Positions 1 through 6,951 of a DNA stretch of 43,255 bases are shown one piece after another. The DNA lies in IMG/VR virus record IMGVR_UViG_3300036791_001309, positions 1 to 43,255 of that record. One strand, 5' to 3'. Made by a program: the position numbers and the translations under genes. Under the pieces are notes generated by a model that saw nothing but the letters and a program-made list of their open reading frames with translations, made no database searches and had not been told where the DNA came from. Every line of letters begins with the position of its first letter. Positions within the stretch are counted from its first letter, which is position 1. Origin of the DNA: a virus.

Positions 1-9
1 ATACAAACG

Positions 10-447
10 GTGATCAAGCTGCAGATGGAAACCGACGGCTCGACCCGCGAGGAGGCAATCGCCAAGCTAGAAGCCTATGAAGCAAACTGCACCTATTGGG
101 TCAACGAGCTGTATCAGGTGCAAGTACGCCCCTTCTACTGTGAGGAGTGGCACAACGAGATGAGACATCTCAACATCCGCCGCCGCGACGGCGCCGCGAT
201 ATTCGACTGGCGTCACCGCCAGATGATCAAGAACCAGCTACTCGACAATGAATGCGAAGCCATGGAGCTGTACCCAGCCGAAAGCCGGCTCAATGACACC
301 AGCAACAAATATCATTTGTTTGGTTTCATCGATCCAAAAGTACGCTTCCCCTTCGGCATCGACAACGGCAAGCGCGACGTCATCACCGAGGAAGTCAGAT
401 CGCCGCCGGGTATGCGGCAGCGAAGAATCCAAAAGGAGTCACCATGA
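10..447 (+). CDS. Phage hypothetical protein, DUF7694-like
   Basis: A protein of about 145 residues with a conserved-looking core around residues 50-105 (MRHLNIRRRDG, DWRHRQMIKNQLL, ELYPAESRL, YHLFGF). This resembles a small phage/prophage family I know as DUF7694-like; its function is unknown. The GTG at 10 is taken as start because the following MIKLQME resembles the N-terminus of relatives. The frame is open to the window edge, so an upstream start cannot be excluded. Its stop overlaps the next start (ATGA). A protein near 26.1 kb appears to belong to a related family. Confidence 0.75.
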   Translation: MIKLQMETDGSTREEAIAKLEAYEANCTYWVNELYQVQVRPFYCEEWHNEMRHLNIRRRDGAAIFDWRHRQMIKNQLLDNECEAMELYPAESRLNDTSNKYHLFGFIDPKVRFPFGIDNGKRDVITEEVRSPPGMRQRRIQKESP

Positions 448-626
448 AAGTCAACAATTACGAATGCGGCATCTATGACGACGCCGAGGTGTGGGTTCAA
501 ACGGAGCCACGCCAACTCGAAGCAAACGCCGGCAAGGTCTATTTGACCGCCCGCGAACTTCGCCAACTTCTCACACTGATCGAATCAACCCCACGAAAGG
601 AAAAACAAAATGTCCTGGAAACCTGA
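444..626 (+). CDS. Small hypothetical protein
   Basis: A 60-residue protein whose ATG overlaps the stop of the preceding gene and follows an AAGGAG ribosome binding site. Its start fits a beta-rich segment (VNNYECGIYDDAEVWV), followed by a helical stretch (LTARELRQLLTLIES). I do not recognise a family. It overlaps the next start by 17 bases, typical of co-translated phage early genes. Confidence 0.65.
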   Translation: MKVNNYECGIYDDAEVWVQTEPRQLEANAGKVYLTARELRQLLTLIESTPRKEKQNVLET

Positions 627-837
627 AGTCTTCGTGCAAGGCCAATGGCACCGCAACGGTCTCATATTCGCGACCGAGGAGGAGGCGAAGCACAACGCCT
701 ACAATCTTTTCCAACGCTGGACACTGACAAAAGATTACCGCGCCGTCGAAGTCGACGAGCCAGTCAACTACAGCTGGGACCGTGACCTCTGCAAGCTGTG
801 CCCTGTCAACCAACCAACCGGAGCCGACACCAAATGA
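610..837 (+). CDS. Small hypothetical protein
   Basis: A 75-residue protein starting at ATG 610 after an AAAGGAAAAAC ribosome binding site. It contains an aromatic N-terminal segment (MSWKPEVFVQGQWHRNG), an acidic helix (TEEEAKHNAYNLF) and a late CKLC pair. The pattern resembles short phage proteins of unknown function in alphaproteobacterial phages. Its stop overlaps the next ATG (ATGA), so the genes are probably translationally coupled. Confidence 0.65.
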   Translation: MSWKPEVFVQGQWHRNGLIFATEEEAKHNAYNLFQRWTLTKDYRAVEVDEPVNYSWDRDLCKLCPVNQPTGADTK

Positions 838-1181
838 AGCGTTTATCAAAGGATCAAATCGCAAGGCGTGACGATCTTCTCAATCAGCTGCGTGAGACGT
901 CCGAGCAAATCGAACGCGCGGTGGATGAAGCCAACGGCGCCATCCAGCAATACAACACCATCCTGGTCGAGGTGGAAATTTTTCGCGATGACCTCATCAG
1001 CGAAATGGAGACGTATTTCGATGGGCGCAGCGAGAAGTGGCAGGAAACCGATGCCGCGACCAACTACCAAGACTGGAAGGGTCAATTCGAGGCACTCGAC
1101 ACCACCGAGCTTGAACAACTGGATTTCACCGCCGCTGTGATTGTCGAACTCGAAGCGCTACCCGATGAACCAGAAGCATAA
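834..1181 (+). CDS. Coiled-coil hypothetical protein
   Basis: A 115-residue, strongly helical acidic protein. Residues 1-60 have a heptad-like pattern (LSKDQIARRDDLLNQLRET), suggesting a coiled coil. I chose ATG 834 because it overlaps the stop of the upstream gene in an ATGA junction; an in-frame start at 798 would overlap that gene for 40 bases. No family recognised. Likely part of the early small-gene operon. Confidence 0.65.
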   Translation: MKRLSKDQIARRDDLLNQLRETSEQIERAVDEANGAIQQYNTILVEVEIFRDDLISEMETYFDGRSEKWQETDAATNYQDWKGQFEALDTTELEQLDFTAAVIVELEALPDEPEA

Positions 1182-1193
1182 AGGAGCACCCCA

Positions 1194-1535
1194 ATGAATC
1201 CACTCGCCCTGTTCATAGTACTGCTGATGAACCGGCCTCGCCCACCCAGCACCCCGGAGCAACGCCACGAAAAATGGCGCCTGCTACAATTCCTCGGCCT
1301 GTTGCTCGTGCTGGTATTCCTGCTGTCGAGCTTCGCCAAGGCCCAGACCACCAACAGCACCTTTCAGGACCCGATGGGCCGCAACACCGGACGCTCGGCC
1401 ACCGACAGCCACGGCAACACCACGTTCTATGACGACAAAGGCCGCGAGACCGGACGCGCGGTCTCGACCCCCAATGGCACCACGCTCTACGACAACAAAG
1501 GCCGCGAGACCGGCCGCATCCAAAGGAGCAGATAA
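1194..1535 (+). CDS. Membrane-anchored repeat protein
   Basis: A 113-residue protein with a hydrophobic segment at about residues 29-47 (WRLLQFLGLLLVLVFLLSSF) followed by AKA, which could be a signal peptide or membrane anchor. The exported part holds short repeats of the form GRxTGR with NGTTxYDxKGRETGR between them. The DNA behind these repeats is itself duplicated (around 1430-1460 and 1490-1520). Similar repeats occur in small secreted proteins of rhizobial genomes. RBS AAAGGAG lies just before the ATG. It may act in the envelope of the infected cell; the role is unknown. Confidence 0.65.
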   Translation: MNPLALFIVLLMNRPRPPSTPEQRHEKWRLLQFLGLLLVLVFLLSSFAKAQTTNSTFQDPMGRNTGRSATDSHGNTTFYDDKGRETGRAVSTPNGTTLYDNKGRETGRIQRSR

Positions 1536-1536
1536 A

Positions 1537-1848
1537 ATGATCGAGATAAGAATACTGCGCCGTAACGTGACCATGGATCACATCGGCATGATCCCACACT
1601 GGCTGGATGAGAAAAATCCACAATCGGCCGCAAAGCAGCTGAATGACTGCTACGGACACGGCGGCGGCTGGAATCCATTCTCCGGCTTCAAGCTACGCGA
1701 CGACAACAGCCTGAAGTATCCCGGCGATCCTCCGCTCTGGCCGCTCGCCGAGATGAACATGAGGGATGAACTGATCATGATCTATGAACACTCGTGGGTC
1801 GTGATCGTGCAACCGGACAGATCGTTCGAAGCGTGTAGGATGGATTGA
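1537..1848 (+). CDS. Hypothetical protein
   Basis: A 103-residue protein from ATG 1537, preceded by an AAAGGAG ribosome binding site inside the end of the upstream gene. Aromatic and glycine-rich middle (CYGHGGGWNPFSGF) and a short acidic stretch; no transmembrane segment or known motif. It starts one base after the upstream stop, so it is probably in the same transcript. I do not recognise a family. Confidence 0.6.
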   Translation: MIEIRILRRNVTMDHIGMIPHWLDEKNPQSAAKQLNDCYGHGGGWNPFSGFKLRDDNSLKYPGDPPLWPLAEMNMRDELIMIYEHSWVVIVQPDRSFEACRMD

Positions 1849-1862
1849 ACATGCGCGTCACT

Positions 1863-1910
1863 AAGCAACCAAAGTCAGATGGGATTTCAGTACCTAAATC
1901 CCAAAAAGGA
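1863..1910 (+). repeat. 48-bp palindromic element, copy 1
   Basis: A 48-bp sequence repeated at 19110-19157 with only two differences. Its centre is a perfect hairpin: TGGGATTT (1880-1887), 8-base loop, AAATCCCA (1896-1903). In frame with the downstream HTH gene it would read KQPKSDGISVPKSQKG, so it may be a translated leader or an untranslated element just before the gene's AAAGGAG. See the second copy inside the methyltransferase gene. Confidence 0.85.
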
Positions 1911-1940
1911 AACACACCCGGCAAAAAGGAGAACCAACAA

Positions 1941-2165
1941 ATGACAGGAGATCAATACCGTGACGCTCTCGAACAGCTCGACCTGCGACGCACCGAGGCC
2001 GCAGATTTTCTCGATGTCAACGCCACCACGTCACTGCGCTGGATCAAGGACACCTACGCAATCCCGAAGCCCATCGTCATGCTGCTTCGGATCATGATCA
2101 AGTACAATCTGAAACCGCACAACGTGACCTCGCTGCTGCAGCGAAATGGCGACCTGATATCGTGA
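1941..2165 (+). CDS. Small HTH DNA-binding protein
   Basis: A 74-residue protein. Residues 8-35 (LEQLDLRRTEAADFLDVNATTSLRWI) fit a helix-turn-helix of the kind found in small phage transcriptional regulators. ATG 1941 is chosen because AAAAAGGAG precedes it; an in-frame ATG at 1851 would add 30 residues encoded mainly by the palindromic repeat. The gene ends before a convergent terminator. It probably regulates early or neighbouring genes; the target is unknown. Confidence 0.65.
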   Translation: MTGDQYRDALEQLDLRRTEAADFLDVNATTSLRWIKDTYAIPKPIVMLLRIMIKYNLKPHNVTSLLQRNGDLIS

Positions 2166-2171
2166 ACACAC

Positions 2172-2205
2172 AAAAGGGACGACGACTTTTTCAAGCCGTC
2201 GTCCC
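2172..2205 (-). terminator. Rho-independent terminator for the - strand gene
   Basis: Perfect 9-bp stem GGGACGACG (2176-2184) / CGTCGTCCC (2197-2205) with a 12-base loop. Read on the - strand it is followed by TTTTG, so it probably ends transcription of the - strand gene that stops at 2264. It sits between convergent genes and may also slow + strand polymerase, although the + side lacks a T-run. Confidence 0.65.
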
Positions 2206-2263
2206 CTCGGTTCCGATGCGCTCAAGGTCAGACAAAGGAGCTAAACTTTACCGGAGCTGAGAC

Positions 2264-2557
2264 TTACCGGAAACGCGATCCAGCATAGGGCCGCTCGTCC
2301 CTGTCGTCAATCTTCCGGATCGAGATCGCCAGCGTATCCCCTGGCTTGATCGTCGGCTTCTCATCACCGACCCGCAGCGCCACCCCAAGGCTCTTGATCA
2401 CCAACCACCACCCCGCCGAAACCGACTTGTACCTCACCTCGTTCGCATACTTCGCGGCGCAGAGACTCTCGGCATCATACACCCGGACGAATCTCTCCTC
2501 GACGACGGTCACCACCTCTTCGAGTTCAAACCGCTCCCATCTATTTTGCTTGCTCAA
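2264..2557 (-). CDS. Hypothetical protein
   Basis: A 97-residue protein starting at TTG 2557, placed after a GGAGGGG ribosome binding site. It is rich in charged residues with a beta-like centre (VRYKSVSAGWWLVIKSLGVALRVG) and ends IRKIDDRDERPYAGSRFR. No family recognised. It is read away from the origin-like region and is followed by a good terminator, so it may be a short separate transcript. Confidence 0.6.
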   Translation of the reverse strand: MSKQNRWERFELEEVVTVVEERFVRVYDAESLCAAKYANEVRYKSVSAGWWLVIKSLGVALRVGDEKPTIKPGDTLAISIRKIDDRDERPYAGSRFR

Positions 2558-3074
2558 ATGCCCCTCCCCCTCGCCTCACCGCCTGACCCAGGCCGGCCGC
2601 GATCTACCAACACGCTGACGCATCTCGATCCCTTTCCAGGCGCCATGCCCGATCTGGCTCTACAGGTAACCCATGGCGGCGTCAACCGCAGGGCGTCCCT
2701 GGCGCGCGAGCGCTCGCCCCGCTAGGGGTGTACCGGGCCCCTGGATTTAACCCACCAGCGGGCTGCGCTGGCCCGGGAAACGGCACCCCGAAATCCGCCG
2801 AGGAATTGCCGGCCGGAGAATTGCCGGCCGGGGGTGGCCTGCTCCCGACCCTGCCTGCTCCTGGGGTTTGACCCAGCCCTCCACAAGATACACAGACTCA
2901 TATCTACATACATATATAGTAAAAATTATCTTAAAAGGGTAAAGGTAGGAAAAGTCAGGAGCAGTCAGGAGCAGAAGTAGTATAACATTTTGATTCGCAT
3001 AGATTTTTGTGCCTGCTCCAGAGGGTGCTCCAGAGGGTGCTCCCGGGCTATTCCGATCGGTCGGGAGCACCCTT
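2558..3074. other. Non-coding origin-like region (iterons plus AT-rich tract)
   Basis: No convincing gene lies here. The left half is GC-rich: a perfect 12-bp palindrome GCGAGCGCTCGC (2706-2717) and a tandem pair of GAATTGCCGGCCGG (2803-2816 and 2818-2831). The middle (about 2885-2950) is AT-rich. Around it lie copies of GGAGCA in both orientations: 2839, 2855, 2958, 2968, 3013, 3025, 3037 and 3064, with two more inside the primase gene (3112, 3123). Two are a perfect TCAGGAGCAG tandem. An 11-bp hairpin closes the region (GGGTGCTCCCG 3035-3045, CGGGAGCACCC 3062-3072). Iterons, a meltable tract and the adjacent primase gene suggest a replication origin; this is inferred. Confidence 0.55.
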
Positions 3075-5573
3075 TCATTTGCGGTGATCGTCGAGGTTGG
3101 TCACCTCTGCCATGCTCCCGACCTGCTCCCCACTTCGCTCCAGTCTTTTCTTGCTGGCGGCGACCATGACCTGCGCGACGTCAGGATTGTCCGGAAACGG
3201 GCCTTCATAATCCTGCCAATGCATGATCCGGTGCCGTGCGCCCCCCATCCCGTAGGATGGCGGCATCCGCCACTCGCCTAATCGTGTTGCAGCAGCACGA
3301 ATCCGTCGTTTGACCCAGTAGTGAAACGCGTCGCCGCGCGCGCTTTCGCCGAGTTCTGTTGCCACCGCCTGTATCACCATCTCGCCGGTGAAAATGGCAT
3401 TCGGTCCCAACGTTCGTCGCACCAGCTCGAACGCTTCATCGTTGTCGCTCAGCGCCATTTCTTGCATCATCGCCTTGGCGGCCGTGACCGGCGGTACGTA
3501 GGCGTTGAAACCGGACAGATCACGCTCTTCCAGATATCGTGCCAGCGCAGCGATGTTGCCCGGCTGATCCATCCACGCCTGTAACTGCTCAGCCATTTCA
3601 TTCGGCATCTTGGCGCCGTTCGACAGCCCGGCGACCCGTCGATCGCCTGCCGGAACTTGCAATGCGTCACGGTTGTTCGAGCACACCAGATAGCTGGCGA
3701 ACGCCTTGGCGGTGAACGCTGGCGTGCCCTTTACCGTGAATGTCCGGTCTATCGCGCGCGGGTCCACGATCTCTTTTATCCGTTCGTACACCGCGCGCCG
3801 TTCCGACCAGCGGCCACTCTCCGCCGTGTCTTTGGATTCGTCGACGATCACCAGCACAGAATAAGCACCCCAGTCGGTGTAGACGCCTTGCGATGACCGC
3901 CCGGTGAACACGTCGAACGGCAGCGACCGCACGTATTTGGCGCCCAACAACAATGTCAGGATCGAGCGCAGCATGCCTCTGCCTGTTCCCTGCACGCCGC
4001 CGCTGTCATTGGCTGCCACCATCACCACGGCAACGCTGGGTACGCCGGGATGGCGGTGCTTGTGCGCCAGCCAGTCCAGGAACCACTCGCGTTCATACTC
4101 CTTCGGCAGCAGGTGCGTCATGAACGTCGACCACGTCTCGGTCTCGCCATCGCCTGTGTGCACCGGCCGCAGATAGGTGTTCTTGAACACATCACCGTCT
4201 TCCACATAGGTTGGAAACGGCTTGTCGGGCCGCATCAGCACGCCTTTGATTCTTATCCGGTTGGCGTTGATACTCCACCCTGACGTCGCCAGATCGACCA
4301 GCTTGCCCTCGCGCGGTCCGACCTTTTCTTGCCGCCACGACAGATAGGATTCTTGAAACGCCCGGCGTTCGAGCCGGCAGTTGTTTGATGGCTCATAAAG
4401 CCGGATTACTCGATTTTCCAGATCGCAATAGCCGTAGGTTTGCAACAACCATCCCGTCTTTTCCGCCAGTGAAGCCGTGTTCGCAGGCCGTGGCGGCGCG
4501 GTTTCATTGTTATTGAAACCGGCGCTCCATCTTTTCGGCTGCAGCACCGCTATCCCGAGCTTGTCGGTCAGCTGCTTGATCCGCGCGCCGAAATCCTCCA
4601 TGTCGGTCGGCTTGTATTGAATCGGATAGTGCCGGGCGCTGGTCTTCCAGTCCTTGATCACCACACAATCGAAACGCTTCGACAAGTATACCGAGCAGCG
4701 ATCGAACCGATCCGAGGTCTCTCCCATGAACGAAGGCGACACTCGCAAGCCGGAGTGCGCCGACAGCAGTGAGTCCAATTCGTCGTAGCTGACCTGCTGG
4801 TCGCCTTGATAGACATCGAAGCGGGCGGTCGTGGTGTCGATATCGAAAACGTCATTGCTCTCGCCACTGCCTTCATCGTTTTCTTCCTCGATGACGATCC
4901 AGCCGTTCGCTTCCGCCCAGGCCTCGAACGCGCCGAGCAACGCCAGCGCCTGCTCCTTGGTCATCGCCGGCAGCTCAGCGCGCGGCACCTGCGCCAAGGT
5001 CGGCAGGCTCTCGTCCCACTCGTATGTCGTCTCCACCGAGCCGTCCGCGCTGTAGCTGCGTGGCCCATAGACGGCGAACTGCCGTGAGCACTTGCCTTCT
5101 TTGGTCAGCGCGCCGCCGAACGCCTCGATCTGATGATATTTTTCGGGCGGGTCTTCCGGTCGGTGATACTTGCGACTGCCGATCCGGACGAAGGCTTCGC
5201 CCTCGAATCGCACGAACAGCGCCATCTTGTAATCGCCGCCGCCGAATCGCGTCGGCGCCCTGGCGGAGACATCCGGCACGTGCTGCTTCAACCAGTCGCA
5301 GACGAACTCGATGGCCTTCTGATCGTTGACGTCGAAATCAAGGGCGCCGAAACCGATCAGGTGCGTGCCGGTGCTGATGGCGTAGGGAAATCGCCGGCCC
5401 CAGCTCCTGAGCATCTCGGGCGGCTTGCCCTTGGGGTTCTGCAGGATTTCCTTGTTGGCGTAGCCGGGAAGGTTCCAGCCCTTCAGGACCGGGAATTTCC
5501 CTTTGTTGGGGATCGGCAGGTAGCCGTTCTTCAGCAGTTGCATCCGGACGGAAAAAGGATCATATGTCTTCAT
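3075..5573 (-). CDS. Prim-pol / D5-like primase-helicase
   Basis: An 832-residue replication protein. The N-terminus (about 1-230) fits the bifunctional primase/polymerase (AEP) fold: D79 and D81 in GALDFDVND, and the later KYHQIEAFGG and CSRQFAVYG segments. The C-terminal half resembles phage DUF5906/D5-type superfamily 3 helicases: a P-loop GVQGTGRG near residue 528 and a Walker B VLVIVDES near 576, then LVCSNNRDALQVP. The P-loop has Arg where Lys is usual. It would prime and unwind DNA at the phage origin, which probably lies just downstream. ATG 5573 follows AGGAG located in the loop of a hairpin, suggesting translational control. Confidence 0.88.
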   Translation of the reverse strand: MKTYDPFSVRMQLLKNGYLPIPNKGKFPVLKGWNLPGYANKEILQNPKGKPPEMLRSWGRRFPYAISTGTHLIGFGALDFDVNDQKAIEFVCDWLKQHVPDVSARAPTRFGGGDYKMALFVRFEGEAFVRIGSRKYHRPEDPPEKYHQIEAFGGALTKEGKCSRQFAVYGPRSYSADGSVETTYEWDESLPTLAQVPRAELPAMTKEQALALLGAFEAWAEANGWIVIEEENDEGSGESNDVFDIDTTTARFDVYQGDQQVSYDELDSLLSAHSGLRVSPSFMGETSDRFDRCSVYLSKRFDCVVIKDWKTSARHYPIQYKPTDMEDFGARIKQLTDKLGIAVLQPKRWSAGFNNNETAPPRPANTASLAEKTGWLLQTYGYCDLENRVIRLYEPSNNCRLERRAFQESYLSWRQEKVGPREGKLVDLATSGWSINANRIRIKGVLMRPDKPFPTYVEDGDVFKNTYLRPVHTGDGETETWSTFMTHLLPKEYEREWFLDWLAHKHRHPGVPSVAVVMVAANDSGGVQGTGRGMLRSILTLLLGAKYVRSLPFDVFTGRSSQGVYTDWGAYSVLVIVDESKDTAESGRWSERRAVYERIKEIVDPRAIDRTFTVKGTPAFTAKAFASYLVCSNNRDALQVPAGDRRVAGLSNGAKMPNEMAEQLQAWMDQPGNIAALARYLEERDLSGFNAYVPPVTAAKAMMQEMALSDNDEAFELVRRTLGPNAIFTGEMVIQAVATELGESARGDAFHYWVKRRIRAAATRLGEWRMPPSYGMGGARHRIMHWQDYEGPFPDNPDVAQVMVAASKKRLERSGEQVGSMAEVTNLDDHRK

Positions 5574-5577
5574 GACT

Positions 5578-5667
5578 AAAGGGCTCCTGTCCCTTTGGTT
5601 GGTTAAAACTGAAGGGCCTCCTGTGCCCTTTGGTTAGTTGTTGAACCGAAGGGGCTTCCTACCCTTT
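5578..5667 (-). promoter_or_regulatory. Three tandem hairpins carrying SD-like loops upstream of the primase
   Basis: Three similar inverted repeats lie directly upstream of the primase start: AAAGGG/CCCTTT (5578-5596), AAGGGC/GCCCTT (5612-5630) and AAGGG/CCCTT (5649-5666). Read as - strand RNA, the 7-base loops are ACAGGAG, ACAGGAG and TAGGAAG. The loop nearest the gene supplies the primase ribosome binding site, ten bases before ATG. The other two have no start codon at a suitable distance. The layout suggests tandem translational operators for an RNA-binding regulator; function is inferred. Confidence 0.6.
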
Positions 5668-5683
5668 GGTTCATTTTGACTGA

Positions 5684-5723
5684 ATGAGACCGCCTGGGCG
5701 CCCCCTCGGCGGTCTCATTTTTT
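5684..5723 (+). terminator. Strong + strand hairpin with T-run
   Basis: Perfect 11-bp stem ATGAGACCGCC (5684-5694) / GGCGGTCTCAT (5708-5718) followed by TTTTTT to 5723. It has textbook rho-independent form, but only on the + strand, whereas both flanking genes are on the - strand. The VRR-NUC stop codon lies inside it (5715-5717). It may block antisense transcripts from the primase region. Confidence 0.7.
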
Positions 5724-6035
5724 GTGCGCCGGCCCGAACAGCCGGCGCACAAGCCGCTCAATATCGGCTGAGTCGCGCACAAGCGCAATCGCAACACCTA
5801 GCGCCGTGAGCGCATCGATACACTTGATCTGGTTTTGCGACAGCTTCCCTCCCTTCGGCCGTTTGACCTCGACAAAAACGATTTCGCGCGGCCCGATGCA
5901 CAGCCGGTCCGGGAAGCCCCGGCGGCCGAGCGAGACCACTTTTTCGCAGATTCCGCCCCGCTCCTGCACCCGCCGCCGCAGCTCGGCTTCGACAGGTTTT
6001 TCTTTACCCCCGCGCTTTATCCTATTGACAGTCAA
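5715..6035 (-). CDS. VRR-NUC domain nuclease
   Basis: A 106-residue stand-alone VRR-NUC protein (PD-(D/E)XK fold). The family pattern is visible: E-rich start (EKPVEAELRRRVQERGG), GFPDRLCI with the catalytic Asp, and VFVEVKRPKGGKLS with the E-x-K pair and a following QNQ helix. These proteins are commonly part of phage replication/recombination modules and are expected to act on branched or flapped DNA. Start is TTG 6035, six bases after GGAGGTGAC; no ATG fits. It is upstream of the primase on the same strand. Confidence 0.85.
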   Translation of the reverse strand: MTVNRIKRGGKEKPVEAELRRRVQERGGICEKVVSLGRRGFPDRLCIGPREIVFVEVKRPKGGKLSQNQIKCIDALTALGVAIALVRDSADIERLVRRLFGPAHKK

Positions 6036-6057
6036 TAGTCACCTCCTAAGTATGCAG
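6022..6057. promoter_or_regulatory. Operator-like palindrome and divergent promoter region
   Basis: A perfect inverted repeat CTATTGACAGTCAATAG (6022-6038, arms of 8) covers the VRR-NUC start codon and contains TTGACA (6025-6030), a good -35 for the + strand gene at 6100; the -10 would be near 6048, with a weak match. A repressor here could control both divergent operons. Positions are from sequence; function is inferred. Confidence 0.5.
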
Positions 6058-6099
6058 ATGGATGATACTGTCTGACCGCTAAAAAACAAAGGAGCAAGC

Positions 6100-6828
6100 A
6101 TGACCTGCGAACAGGCCGCGCTATTGCGCGGCGCTGAGCCAATGATCCAATCGCGAGGATTGCCGCCAGAGCGGCACGCCGATCGGCTCGTGGCCGAGAT
6201 GATGCGGCATCTCGCCGTTACGCGCGCCCGTCTGTCGCAACAGATCGCCGAAGCAATACTGAGTTCCTCGGACGGTTCGCCGAAAGCCCAGAGAAAGATG
6301 CTGGCCCGGATACAGAAAGTTGGCGCCGTCGGTGCGTTTCTCAAGCCAGGAAAGCGCGGCCAGTACTCTTTGGGCTTTTTCGATTGGACTGGCTGGGATC
6401 GGACACGAAACGAGGAAATCAAGCTCGATGATTCGCTCCCGCCAAAACCGCAGATCGTCTGCTGGTTGAACAGGATCAAGAGCGAGGGGCGCGGTCGCAA
6501 CAAAACCAATTTCCAGCCGGTCCCGTTTCTCTTCATCACCCATCATGCTCTCAGCCGTGCCGCCCAGCGGCTCGGGATTCGCACCATTGATGACCTCTCG
6601 ACTGTCATCATGGGGCTCTCGGGTACGGCCATGGACCTTCTCCTTGAGAACTTTCACGACAGTGAGTGGTGGGCAAAGGTGCCGCCGATGGGTTTGCGTG
6701 TTCCGTTGGCTGACAACAGCAGTATCGTCGTCGTGCTGAAAAAGCACCCTGCTCGTAAAGCCTTTTTAGCCGCTACTATCCTCATTGAGAACGAGCATCA
6801 GACAGCAGGGGAGGAAGCGCTGGAATGA
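6100..6828 (+). CDS. Hypothetical protein at the head of the replication operon
   Basis: A 242-residue protein with an AAAGGAG ribosome binding site. Residues 140-165 (FLFITHHALSRAAQRLGIRTIDDL) are a recognisable phage pattern ('H-A-L-x-R-x-x-x-R' helix) seen in uncharacterised proteins. The N-terminal 60 residues are helical and basic, so nucleic-acid binding is possible. First gene of the + strand replication operon; no catalytic motif identified. Confidence 0.65.
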   Translation: MTCEQAALLRGAEPMIQSRGLPPERHADRLVAEMMRHLAVTRARLSQQIAEAILSSSDGSPKAQRKMLARIQKVGAVGAFLKPGKRGQYSLGFFDWTGWDRTRNEEIKLDDSLPPKPQIVCWLNRIKSEGRGRNKTNFQPVPFLFITHHALSRAAQRLGIRTIDDLSTVIMGLSGTAMDLLLENFHDSEWWAKVPPMGLRVPLADNSSIVVVLKKHPARKAFLAATILIENEHQTAGEEALE

Positions 6829-6951
6829 TCGCGCAACTTTTTTGTTGACAATTCTATTTGGCATCGCCATCTTGCTCCTCTTGAACAGCAGACCGCTAGA
6901 CCGCAGACCGCCGACTCGTAATCGCAGATCGCAGAAACGGAGTTTTAGAAA
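6829..6951 (+). promoter_or_regulatory. Intergenic promoter region
   Basis: A 123-bp gap with TTGACA at 6845-6850 and a weak -10 (CATCTT at 6868). It then holds imperfect repeats built on CAGACCGC / CAGATCGCAG (about 6889-6938) just before the GGAG ribosome binding site of the DUF2800 gene. Could be a promoter with an operator; weak evidence. Confidence 0.35.

Noticed and set aside
6039-6539. 166-residue - strand ORF
   Set aside because: Antisense to the gene at 6100; no ribosome binding site and shifts with the GC-rich third position of the + gene.
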